Below, piece after piece: positions 48,247 through 57,100 of a stretch of DNA of 64,000 bases. This DNA is from Vibrio breoganii (GTDB taxonomy: Bacteria; Pseudomonadota; Gammaproteobacteria; Enterobacterales; Vibrionaceae). The DNA lies in NCBI RefSeq assembly GCF_001677275.1, contig NZ_CP016177.1, positions 2,604,001 to 2,668,000 of the forward strand, given 5' to 3'. The position numbers and the translations under genes were made by a program. Numbering within the stretch: the stretch's first letter is position 1; each line of letters starts with the position of its first letter. The notes under the pieces are model-generated. The model saw nothing but the letters and a program-made list of their open reading frames with translations, did not search any database and was not told the DNA's origin.

Positions 48247-48502
48247 TAGGGTTTCCCTTCTAAAGTGTTTGAAAACAAAGTCACTCTAAAGCATAAAGCC
48301 CCCATCTGGCAAAGGGTTGCGGGCGTTCTTTAGGTTCAAGCGAACATTTTTTAGCTCATTCTGCAATTCAACTCACAAATTGACCGAATCTGAAGGGGTT
48401 GATGCTTGTATTTTCAACACTTTCAACCTATTCAACAAGCTATCATTTACAGAAAATGACTGTCATAATCCGCCTGTTTCATAAACAATTCACTAGGGTA
48501 CC

Positions 48503-49618
48503 ATGTTACTTCTTACAATCTATGTCTCCGTTGCTATCGGAGTCTCGTTCATCTGCTCAGTTTTAGAAGCTGTGCTTTTGAGTATTTCACCAAGCTATAT
48601 TGCTCAGTTGCGACAGCAAGGACATCCTGCTGCCGACAAGCTAAGCAAACTTAAGTCTGATATCGATCGCCCACTGGCTTCGATTCTGACACTAAATACC
48701 ATTGCTCACACCATAGGTGCAGCAAGCGCAGGTGCACAAGCGTCTGTGGTATTTGGAAGCCAATGGCTAGGTGTGTTTTCTGCAGTGCTTACTCTTGGCA
48801 TTCTGATTCTTTCAGAGATTGTGCCAAAAACGATTGGTGCGACCTACTGGCGCCAATTAGCACCATCTTCAGCAGGAATACTAAATTGGATGGTATGGAT
48901 GCTACGACCTTTCGTTTGGTTCTCTGAGCAAATAACCAAGCGTCTATCTCGTGGCAATGTAGAGCCAAAGCTACGTGACGAAATCTCAGCGATGGCTATC
49001 CTAGCAAAAGATTCAGATGAGTTTGGTGAGGATGAAATTCGAATCCTTAACAACCTGCTGAACTTGCCAAATGTACCCGTAACTAAAGCGATGACACCGC
49101 GACCTGTGGTATTTCGTGTTGATGCAACGCTCTCTATTAATGAGTTCTTAGCAACCCACCACGATACGCCGTTCTCACGCCCTCTGGTTTACATTGAGCA
49201 AAAAGACAATATCTGTGGCTTTGTGCACCGATTGGAGCTGTATAAGCTACAACAGAAGGGCAGAGGCACTGAGGCGCTAGGCAGCGTCATGCGTCCTATT
49301 CATGTATTCCTAAACAATAGCGCTTTGCCTAAGGTATTCGCGAACATGCTAGCTCAAAGGCTACATATTGCTTTGGTTGTTGATGAGTACGGCACAGTGC
49401 AAGGCATCGTAACCCTTGAGGATATCTTTGAGTTTCTATTAGGAAAGCAGATCGTCGACGAAGCTGATAAGAACCGCGATATGCAAGTACTGGCTCAAGA
49501 GCGCTGGGAACAGTGGACCAAGAAAAAAGGCGTAATCATCAATAATGATGATGAAGAGCCTATTGAAGAAGAACAAACCGAGGATAAACAGCCACCCGCT
49601 GAGCCTACGGAAAAATAA
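48503..49618 (+). CDS. CNNM/DUF21 and CBS-domain membrane protein
   Basis: A 371-residue inner-membrane protein. The DUF21/CNNM domain (about 1-175) has three or four helices and the motif SEIVPKTIGA. A CBS pair (about 195-320) follows, with MTPRP and DEYGTVQGIVTLEDIFEFLLG. It ends in an acidic Glu-rich tail and lacks the C-terminal CorC/HlyC domain of YfjD/CorC relatives. CNNM proteins are linked to Mg2+/Co2+ transport; the substrate here is unproven. Confidence 0.88.
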   Translation: MLLLTIYVSVAIGVSFICSVLEAVLLSISPSYIAQLRQQGHPAADKLSKLKSDIDRPLASILTLNTIAHTIGAASAGAQASVVFGSQWLGVFSAVLTLGILILSEIVPKTIGATYWRQLAPSSAGILNWMVWMLRPFVWFSEQITKRLSRGNVEPKLRDEISAMAILAKDSDEFGEDEIRILNNLLNLPNVPVTKAMTPRPVVFRVDATLSINEFLATHHDTPFSRPLVYIEQKDNICGFVHRLELYKLQQKGRGTEALGSVMRPIHVFLNNSALPKVFANMLAQRLHIALVVDEYGTVQGIVTLEDIFEFLLGKQIVDEADKNRDMQVLAQERWEQWTKKKGVIINNDDEEPIEEEQTEDKQPPAEPTEK

Positions 49619-49620
49619 AT

Positions 49621-49655
49621 AAAAAAACGGGAGCCATAAGGCTCCCGTTTTTTTT
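49621..49655. terminator. Bidirectional terminator
   Basis: A seven-A run, ACGGGAGCC/GGCTCCCGT stem, then a T run, between the convergent CNNM and DUF416 genes. Confidence 0.93.
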
Positions 49656-49670
49656 AACTCAACTCTCAGC

Positions 49671-50258
49671 TTATAGCTGAACGCCGATATTGCTGACGCT
49701 TTCTTCACGAAGCTCAGCACGCAAATCTTTAATCAGGTCTACATCGCGCTCGGTGCATTCACGTAGAGGGCGGAAGATAGCCCACTGCACATCCCACTCG
49801 TCACACACGGCTTCATTATCTTTCTGATTGTCATTGGTGATCTCTTCGCTGCCTTGTGCAACTTCAAGATCGGCCACTGTCATGACTGAGTTCTGGCTAA
49901 TTTTTTGTACTGACTCAGGCAATAGGTCACGATCAAGCAGAGAATGAAGTAGCTCTGCTAATCCCATGCATGCATCGATTGCAGGGTACACACCATAAAA
50001 GTCGAACTCTTCTGAATTAGGAACCAGCTCTTCTAGCTTCTCTAGTTGGCGCTCAAAGTTTACCTTTGCGCTCTTCACTGTAAGTAGCTCCCAAACGCTA
50101 TCGAGAATATCTCGGTAGATTCGTGCCTCGGCAAATTCCGTTGTCTGACAAAACATGGCATAGTTTGGATACATACGTTCACACAAACTGACCATAAAAG
50201 TGATTTGTTGCCAAGGTTCTAGCTTATCAATACGAACCTGAAGAGGATTCTGTAACAT
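49671..50258 (-). CDS. yjaG: DUF416 family protein (YjaG)
   Basis: A 195-residue mainly helical cytosolic protein with no membrane segment. It begins MLQNPLQVRIDKLEPWQQITFM, with RMYPNYAMFCQTTEF further on, the pattern of DUF416 (Escherichia coli YjaG). In E. coli it is encoded beside hupA, and here it is within 1.5 kb of it. Its function is unknown. Confidence 0.88.
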   Translation of the reverse strand: MLQNPLQVRIDKLEPWQQITFMVSLCERMYPNYAMFCQTTEFAEARIYRDILDSVWELLTVKSAKVNFERQLEKLEELVPNSEEFDFYGVYPAIDACMGLAELLHSLLDRDLLPESVQKISQNSVMTVADLEVAQGSEEITNDNQKDNEAVCDEWDVQWAIFRPLRECTERDVDLIKDLRAELREESVSNIGVQL

Positions 50259-50337
50259 AACGACTCACAATTGTGGGAAAACAGCAAAAGTGTACTTGAT
50301 AACACCCAAATAACAAAGAAACAGGGACGCGCTTTCA

Positions 50338-51264
50338 ATGAAAACTGCCACTCAATACCTTTATGTATTGTCTAAAAACAAACAAGAGTACCTAGAACTG
50401 CTAAAAAGTGCCGATTTGCCACAACTTGAGATTACCGAAGACCCCTCTCTGGCGAATATCCTGCTTGCTTCCCCACCGATGGCCTCTGAGGTTATTAACG
50501 ACTTCCCGAATCTTGAATGGGTGCAGTCCATCTATGCGGGAGTGGATGCGTTAACTCAGCCTGCGCCGCGCAGTGATTACCAACTCACTAACGTTAAAGA
50601 CATCTTCGGACAACCCATCAGTGAATACGTATTAAGCTACTCCATTGCACACTTTCGTCACTTTGCTACCTATAAACAACAGCAAGCCGAGCAAGTATGG
50701 CAACCCTACCCTTACGTTTGCTTGAACGAGAAGACCTTAGTCATCTTGGGCACCGGCTCTATCGGCGCTCATCTGTCGAACGTAGCAAAAGCGTTTGGCC
50801 TGACGACTATTGGAGTGAACTCTAGCGGCAAGGCTCCTGAAAATAGTCAGTTTGATTCTGTCTTTCCGATATCAGAGCTCAACCATGCATTAAGCTTGGC
50901 GGATATTGTAGTGTCGGTATTACCGAAAACGGCACAAACTAAAGGCGTGCTCAACAAACAGAGCTTGAGTCATTGCAAGCAAGCGCTGCTGTTTAACGTA
51001 GGGCGTGGCGATGCCATAGAAACCGATGGACTGCTCAGCGCATTAGAAGAGGGCAACCTTGAGCATGCTTATCTCGATGTGTTTATCAATGAGCCTATTT
51101 CCCAGCAATGCCCGTACTGGCAAAATCCTAAGGTAACAGTGACACCGCACATTGCAGCGCATAGCTTCCCTAACCAGGTTATGGGGCTATTTAAAGACAA
51201 CTATCGACGTTGGCTAAATGATGAGCCTTTAAAGGCTATCGTCGACTTTAATAAAGGCTATTAA
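50338..51264 (+). CDS. D-2-hydroxyacid dehydrogenase
   Basis: A 308-residue NAD(P)-dependent oxidoreductase of the glyoxylate/hydroxypyruvate reductase group. It has the Rossmann motif LGTGSIGAHL, the catalytic-Arg region FNVGRGDAIET, the Glu region DVFINEPI and the catalytic-His segment PHIAAHSFP. The substrate cannot be decided from sequence. It is monocistronic, with its own terminator. Confidence 0.88.
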   Translation: MKTATQYLYVLSKNKQEYLELLKSADLPQLEITEDPSLANILLASPPMASEVINDFPNLEWVQSIYAGVDALTQPAPRSDYQLTNVKDIFGQPISEYVLSYSIAHFRHFATYKQQQAEQVWQPYPYVCLNEKTLVILGTGSIGAHLSNVAKAFGLTTIGVNSSGKAPENSQFDSVFPISELNHALSLADIVVSVLPKTAQTKGVLNKQSLSHCKQALLFNVGRGDAIETDGLLSALEEGNLEHAYLDVFINEPISQQCPYWQNPKVTVTPHIAAHSFPNQVMGLFKDNYRRWLNDEPLKAIVDFNKGY

Positions 51265-51269
51265 AACGC

Positions 51270-51297
51270 AAAACGCCACCCGAGGGTGGCGTTTTAG
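51270..51297. terminator. Bidirectional terminator after the dehydrogenase
   Basis: AAAACGCCACCC/GGGTGGCGTTTT stem between the convergent dehydrogenase and pyrE. Confidence 0.92.
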
Positions 51298-51316
51298 ACT
51301 CTAATGTCAGGCTCGA

Positions 51317-51958
51317 TTAGATGCCGTATTGAGCGCGGTACGCTTTTACTGATTCAAGCTGCTCAGCGTTATCGCCTTTCTCTTCAAGGAAGGTGATTAG
51401 GTCAGTTAGGCTAACAATCGAGATGATAGAGCAGCCGAAGTCACGCTCTACTTCTTGGATTGCTGAAAGCTCACCCTTACCCTTTTCTTGACGGTCAATA
51501 GCAACCAACACACCCGCAAGGTCTGCACCGTTTGCTTGGATGATTTCCATTGATTCACGGATTGCAGTACCGGCAGTAATAACATCGTCCACCAGCATGA
51601 TACGGCCCTCTAGAGGACTACCTACCAGGTTGCCGCCTTCACCGTGGTCTTTTGCTTCTTTGCGGTTAAAGCAGTATGGCTTATCTGTGTCATGATGGTC
51701 AGCTAGCGCTACCGCTGTAGTGGTTGCGATTGGGATACCCTTGTACGCAGGGCCAAATAGCACATCATAGTCAATGCCAGAATCCGCTAGTGCCGCTGCA
51801 TAAAAACGACCAAGGCGTGCTAGGTCACGACCAGTATTAAACAGGCCAGCGTTAAAGAAGTAAGGGCTAGTACGGCCAGACTTCAGAGTAAACTCACCAA
51901 ACTTAAGAACCTGTTTCTCAAGTGCAAACTCAATAAATTCACGCTGGTATGCTTTCAT
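51317..51958 (-). CDS. pyrE: Orotate phosphoribosyltransferase
   Basis: Fifth step of UMP synthesis, joining orotate and PRPP. The 213-residue product has the PRPP motif [16 protein letters not shown], the flexible loop [10 protein letters not shown] and TSPYFFNAG. The start at 51958 ([11 protein letters not shown]) has AAGAGAG upstream and matches relatives. It is downstream of rph across an attenuator-type hairpin. Confidence 0.97.
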   Translation of the reverse strand: MKAYQREFIEFALEKQVLKFGEFTLKSGRTSPYFFNAGLFNTGRDLARLGRFYAAALADSGIDYDVLFGPAYKGIPIATTTAVALADHHDTDKPYCFNRKEAKDHGEGGNLVGSPLEGRIMLVDDVITAGTAIRESMEIIQANGADLAGVLVAIDRQEKGKGELSAIQEVERDFGCSIISIVSLTDLITFLEEKGDNAEQLESVKAYRAQYGI

Positions 51959-51999
51959 TCTTTTCTCTCTTTTATAACGATTTAAACATGTGTACATAC

Positions 52000-52045
52000 G
52001 TCTCCTTCGGAGACAAAAAAATAGCCCCTAAAGGAGCTATTTAAA
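52000..52045 (-). promoter_or_regulatory. pyrE attenuator between rph and pyrE
   Basis: On the minus strand AAATAGCTCC-TTTA-GGGGCTATTT with a T tract begins a few bases after the rph stop. A second hairpin GTCTCC-GAA-GGAGAC follows. In Escherichia coli translation of rph close behind RNA polymerase prevents termination here when UTP is low. Confidence 0.8.
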
Positions 52046-52047
52046 AA

Positions 52048-52764
52048 CTATTCTGCCAGTGCAGCCTTCTGCACTTCAATGATGTCAGCAATGCCCTTTT
52101 GAGCCAGAGCCAGCAGTTCCATCAACTCTTGATGAGAGAAGGGTTCGCCTTCTGCAGTGCCCTGAACCTCAATCATTTTGCCTTCTTCCGTCATGACTAC
52201 GTTCATGTCGGTATCAGCAGCTGAGTCTTCAACATACTCTAGATCACATAGGCCTTGGCCATCAACGATACCAACAGAAACTGCCGATACGTGTCCCTTC
52301 ATAGGGTTAGCCTTTAGCTTGCCTTGTGCCACAAGCTTTTGGAATGCATCAGCCATAGCAACGCTTGCGCCAGAGATAGAGGCTGTGCGAGTACCGCCAT
52401 CCGCCTGAATCACGTCACAGTCAACCGTTACCATGATTTCACCCATTGCTTCTAGGTCAACCACAGCACGAAGGCTACGTGCGATAAGGCGTTGGATTTC
52501 CATTGTACGGCCACCCTGCTTACCACTTGCCGCTTCACGACGGTTACGCGTATGCGTTGCGCGAGGTAGCATGCCGTATTCTGCCGTTACCCAACCTTTA
52601 CCTTTGCCTTTCAACCAACGCGGAACATTCTCTTCTACAGAGGCGTTACACAATACCTTGGTATTACCAAACTCCACTAATACAGAACCTTCTGCATAAG
52701 CGGTGTAGTTGCGAGTCATTTTAATAGGACGAACCTGATCTACTGCACGATCGTTTGGACGCAT
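52048..52764 (-). CDS. rph: Ribonuclease PH
   Basis: Phosphorolytic 3' exoribonuclease that trims tRNA precursors. The 238-residue product is full length, unlike the frameshifted copy in Escherichia coli K-12. Phosphate-binding and catalytic residues lie in [28 protein letters not shown] and [19 protein letters not shown]. It also acts as the leader reading frame for pyrE attenuation. It is divergent from yicC. Confidence 0.97.
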   Translation of the reverse strand: MRPNDRAVDQVRPIKMTRNYTAYAEGSVLVEFGNTKVLCNASVEENVPRWLKGKGKGWVTAEYGMLPRATHTRNRREAASGKQGGRTMEIQRLIARSLRAVVDLEAMGEIMVTVDCDVIQADGGTRTASISGASVAMADAFQKLVAQGKLKANPMKGHVSAVSVGIVDGQGLCDLEYVEDSAADTDMNVVMTEEGKMIEVQGTAEGEPFSHQELMELLALAQKGIADIIEVQKAALAE

Positions 52765-52952
52765 TGAGAGTCACCTAAATAATTGGGTATGGGATTGGGT
52801 CGAGATTATATAGGAACATGCCACAGGATGCGACCATGCAAGGAAGCTATGATTTGTATCAAGACGCTCTGTTTTGTGCGAAGAAGTGCGGTTTTGTGCT
52901 AAGATTGCCCGCAATATAGACGCACACCTATGTGATGAATAAAGGTATTTTA

Positions 52953-53819
52953 ATGATTTACAGCATGACCGCTTACGCGCGCAAAGAAGTTAAAGGCGAC
53001 TGGGGCAACGCAGTATGGGAAATCCGCTCAGTTAACCAACGTTACCTAGAAACCTATTTCCGCTTACCAGAACAGTTCCGAGGCCTAGAGCCTATCCTTC
53101 GCGAGCGTTTTCGTAAGCGTTTAGCACGCGGTAAAGTGGAGTGTCACCTGCGCTTTGAAGCAAACCCAAGTGCTAAGGGTGAGCTAACCATCAACGAAGA
53201 CCTAGCAAAGCAGGTTATCAACGCTGCAAACCAAGTAATGGCAATGACGGGCGAAACTAGCCGCATTAATCCATTCCAAGTAATGCAGTGGCAAGGTGTG
53301 ATGGAAACACCTGAGCAAGACATGGACACGGTAAACAAAGACCTACTGGCGGGCTTTGAGGGTGCAATTGCTGACTTCATCGAAGCACGTGCAAGCGAAG
53401 GCGAGAACATGAAGGCTCTGATCGATCAGCGACTAGAGGCCATCACTGCTGAAGTGGTTCGCGTACGCGCTCGCATGCCAGAAATCCTACAATGGCAACG
53501 TGACCGCCTACTAAGCAAGTTTGAAGAAGCGTCTATCGAGCTAGACTCATCTCGCGTAGAACAAGAGCTTATCGTATTGGCTCAAAAATCTGACGTTGCA
53601 GAAGAGCTAGACCGCCTAGACTCTCACGTAAAAGAAACCACCAGCATCATGAAAAAAGGTGGCGCTGTTGGCCGCCGTCTAGATTTCATGATGCAAGAGT
53701 TCAATCGTGAATCAAACACACTAGCCTCTAAATCTATCAGCACAGACATCACCGCTTCTGGTGTTGAGTTGAAAGTTCTGATTGAGCAAATGCGCGAGCA
53801 GATCCAGAATATTGAATAG
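52953..53819 (+). CDS. yicC: YicC family endoribonuclease
   Basis: A 288-residue YicC/YloC protein. It begins MIYSMTAYARKE, contains VNQRYLETYFRLPEQFR, and ends in the DUF1732-type region GRRLDFMMQEFNRESNTLASKS with a helical tail. Escherichia coli YicC is an endoribonuclease that helps degrade the sRNA RyhB. The start at 52953 matches relatives. It is divergent from rph. In relatives gmk often follows soon after; here the RHS locus intervenes. Confidence 0.93.
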   Translation: MIYSMTAYARKEVKGDWGNAVWEIRSVNQRYLETYFRLPEQFRGLEPILRERFRKRLARGKVECHLRFEANPSAKGELTINEDLAKQVINAANQVMAMTGETSRINPFQVMQWQGVMETPEQDMDTVNKDLLAGFEGAIADFIEARASEGENMKALIDQRLEAITAEVVRVRARMPEILQWQRDRLLSKFEEASIELDSSRVEQELIVLAQKSDVAEELDRLDSHVKETTSIMKKGGAVGRRLDFMMQEFNRESNTLASKSISTDITASGVELKVLIEQMREQIQNIE

Positions 53820-53842
53820 TCGATGTATGCTTTAGAGCATTC

Positions 53843-53876
53843 AAAGGCCCTGCGGTCGAGTCGAACCTCGGGGCCT
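53843..53876. terminator. Hairpin at the yicC / RHS-locus boundary
   Basis: AGGCCC with inner GG pairs to CC and GGGCCT, a strong stem with one mismatch and no long T tract. It lies two bases from the stop of the small membrane gene and probably serves both convergent transcripts. Confidence 0.6.
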
Positions 53877-53877
53877 A

Positions 53878-54132
53878 TTATTTCTGCTTTTGAACTCCAA
53901 ACGTCACAACCCAAGCCACTAATAATAAACCAATCCCCTTTTCTAGAAACAATCGACTATAAAATCTAGAACTATGTGACTCCCTGCTTACTACCTCGCC
54001 ATTCAAAACTAAATATCCCCGTTCGAACACCTCATACGTGTAAAACGAAAAAACAATAAGTACAGCAAGTAAGCCCAACTTCAACGGAAGATAAAGCTTT
54101 TCTGAAACAGTAATTGAAAGTTTTTTAGTCAC
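53878..54132 (-). CDS. Two-helix membrane protein, candidate RHS immunity protein
   Basis: An 84-residue protein with membrane helices at about 15-36 and 65-80 and a charged loop between them. I do not recognise its family. It starts at a GTG (54132) that overlaps the last codons of the RHS gene by eight bases and has a good GAGAGGG ribosome site (complement of 54141-54147) inside that gene, so translation is coupled. Small genes directly after an RHS toxin tail usually encode the cognate immunity protein. A membrane location would suit a toxin acting at or in the envelope. This is inference. Confidence 0.65.
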   Translation of the reverse strand: MTKKLSITVSEKLYLPLKLGLLAVLIVFSFYTYEVFERGYLVLNGEVVSRESHSSRFYSRLFLEKGIGLLLVAWVVTFGVQKQK

Positions 54133-57100
54133 AAGGAGTACCCTCTCGTTTTGTATTTTCCATTAGTTTTCTGGCAGCTTCTTGTCCAAGAGAGTCAGCG
54201 GTTAGTTTTGATACTCCCTCATAAACAATTTTCGCTCCCTTCTGTTCTAAGGAGGCTATACCTTTGGTAATTGTAGATACTGCCTCTACTTTTTTTGCGA
54301 CACTAACGTCCACCATAGCTGATATTACTTTTTCAATCGGAGCTTCTTCTGCAAGCGAAGCTGCAGCAATTGCACTTAAATCAGAGACTATGGAAGATCC
54401 AACAGTCAAAGCAGGATTAGCTGTCCCGATACCTACCCATTCAATATTGGAAGCTGTGTCTGATACAACTTCTAACGTTTCTTTTAGCCCTCTCTTGTAC
54501 TCGAGTTCATTAAACTCCCAACTTTTCCACTCACCGCCCGTTAAATATGAATAAAGCCCTAGCAGATCAATATACTTCAACGGATTCCCACTTACATAAC
54601 CATAGGCCATTTGTTGGCTAGGATCACGGAGCAACATGTCGGTGTTGAGCTGAGTTGTTCTTATAAGCTCATGCTGAATCTCTATGGGTAGATACGTATT
54701 TTTTAGGTTCCAATAGTCTGGTTGCACAAAGCGATTTGCGTGTGGGTTGTACCAGCGAGCGTCTAGATTAATAAGGCCTGTGCTGCTCTCTGTATATTGG
54801 CCTGTGTATTGGTAGGGCATGAGCTGTGCTAATTGCTTGTTAGCATTTACCCCTGCATTGATTTTCCAGAACGTTTTGTCGTTGTGCTTGCGGTAGGTCT
54901 GTCCAAATGGGCTGTAGCCTAGTCGCATTGCGGTTGTTCCAGTCTCATCTAGTGCATGTATAGCACTTCCTAAACGATCATGATGTACGTACAAATGGGC
55001 AATATCTGAGCCTTTAGTACCGCTAACTGCTAGCAAAGGGGAATCGAGGTCATACAGTTTTTGATGAAGCACCTCACCATAGGGAAGATCATCTCGCGGC
55101 AGTAGCGTCAATGAACGGAACGGGGAGTACTCATTGCCCTCGGAGAACCACTGCCCTTGTTCCTGCCTGCCATCATGATGACTATACAAGGTGCTTATAT
55201 TTTGCTGAGCTTTGTTGCTTGAATTTCCCTTTTGAGAAGCACTATAAACTCGTTGGGATTTTACACGCCTTGAGCGAGCGTCATATCCATAACTCACAGA
55301 GCTACCGTCTGGGTTAACAACGCTAGCCAACCGCCCTAGGGCATCATGACTATAAACTTGCTGTTCCGCCCCATTGCGAACTATCACCAAGTGACCATTA
55401 GCATCGTATTCATACTCAAACGCTTGATTGAGAGCGTCTGTTTCATCATCACTTTCACAGTTTGCATCAGCACACAGAAAGCCAGGTAGTCTGTGACCTT
55501 GCATCTCTATAAGCTGATTTGCCAAGTTGTAGCGATAGGCATAAGTGTGTGATTTCGTTTTCTTGTGTCGCAGGTTGCCCGACTCATCCCACTCATATTC
55601 AAGATCTTCTTGTGCTGGGTAGTCCGCTCGAATTAGTCGGTTTACTCGGTCATATTCGAAATAAGCCCACTGGTCATTGTCTGCTAATTCTGACTTGCGG
55701 TTTTGTGCAGTAACATTACCCGCAGGATCATAGTGATACTCAAGCACTTCAAGGGTATCCCAGGTCCCTCTCCAGCGATTGCCTTTATATTCTTCCTGTT
55801 CGATGTTGATCTCAATGATTCGACCAAGGGCGTCATAGGCTATTGTTCGTCTACTGTGGTTAGGATAATCAATCTGTACTACCTGTCCCTTCTGGTCATA
55901 TGTGAGATTGAAGACTCTAGACCCTTCACTACTTTCTCGCTCAATCTGGATAACCCTGCCTTGGGCATCATGCAGATAATGCACGCCCTCTGTAGTGGTT
56001 AACTGACTGTAGGTACGCTTACCCACAGAGTTATACTCATAGTGGAAGCTTTGTCCTATCTGCTCATTGTCCACCTGTATTAATCGACCAGCAGCGTCAT
56101 AGCGGTATTGCTCCGTCAGCTCCGGGCTACCAATGCTCGCTAGGCGCCCCAATCCGTCGTAGTTCAACCTTTCGCTAACCCAGCTGCCTTGATGGTGATA
56201 CTGACGCTCTGTCATATTACCGCGCTGATCATAGTGGAACTCAATGTCGGTATTGTGCTCTGGCTGATAAACATGACTCACTTGCCCTGCGAAATCATAG
56301 TCATAATGCCATTGCTCACCCAACTCATTGCTAAATGAACTCAGTCTGGCTAATTCATCATAAGAAAACGACTGGCTTCCCCCATTGGGTGACGTCACAC
56401 GAGTAAGCTTGTTGGCCGCATTGAACTGATATTGAGTGACCGCGCCATTAGCCTGCTCTATCTGAGCTAGGTTTCCGAAGTCGTCATATTGATATGAGGT
56501 CACATGTGAGAGTTGATTGGCATAAGTCTGAACTTGGTTTTGGTAGTTATATGTCCAGCTTTCACTGCCCCCAAGAGCATCAGCCTCTATTGATAACCTG
56601 CCAAGTTCATCGTATTGAAATTGAGTCATGTTTCCGAGGGAGTCGGTCCTCGCTACCAACTGGTCAAAGGCATCGAAGCTCTGACTGGTTTCTTCGCCAA
56701 GACGATTGCGAATAACAACAGGGCGACCGGCTGAATCAAGTTGGAAGCGTTTCGTGTGCCCTGCGGCATCCGTTGAGCCCACAACTCGACCCAAGCTATC
56801 TAGTATGTTTGACTTGCGATGCCCAAGAGGGTTGATGGTGGCAAGCAGTCTTCCCATTGCATCATATTGATACTGAGTAGCGGCTCCACTGCTGTTTTCT
56901 GGCTCAACCATGTACGACAGCTGATTATCTGCGTTGTAGTCGTACTCCCATCTAAATCCATCTCGGTCGGTATAGCCAACAATGTTGTCATTTGCGTCAT
57001 ATTGCCAAGACTCCATATAACCAAGAGGATTGGATGCCGAAATCCTGCGGCCTGCCAAGTCGTAATAAAAGCGATGTGAGCTACCATCAGGCAAGGTAAG

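Noticed and set aside
53843..53876. tRNA-like T-arm (GAGGTTCGACTC) at the RHS boundary, possible attachment site
   Set aside because: No acceptor, D or anticodon arms can be built around it. The sequence is better explained as one stem-loop terminator.
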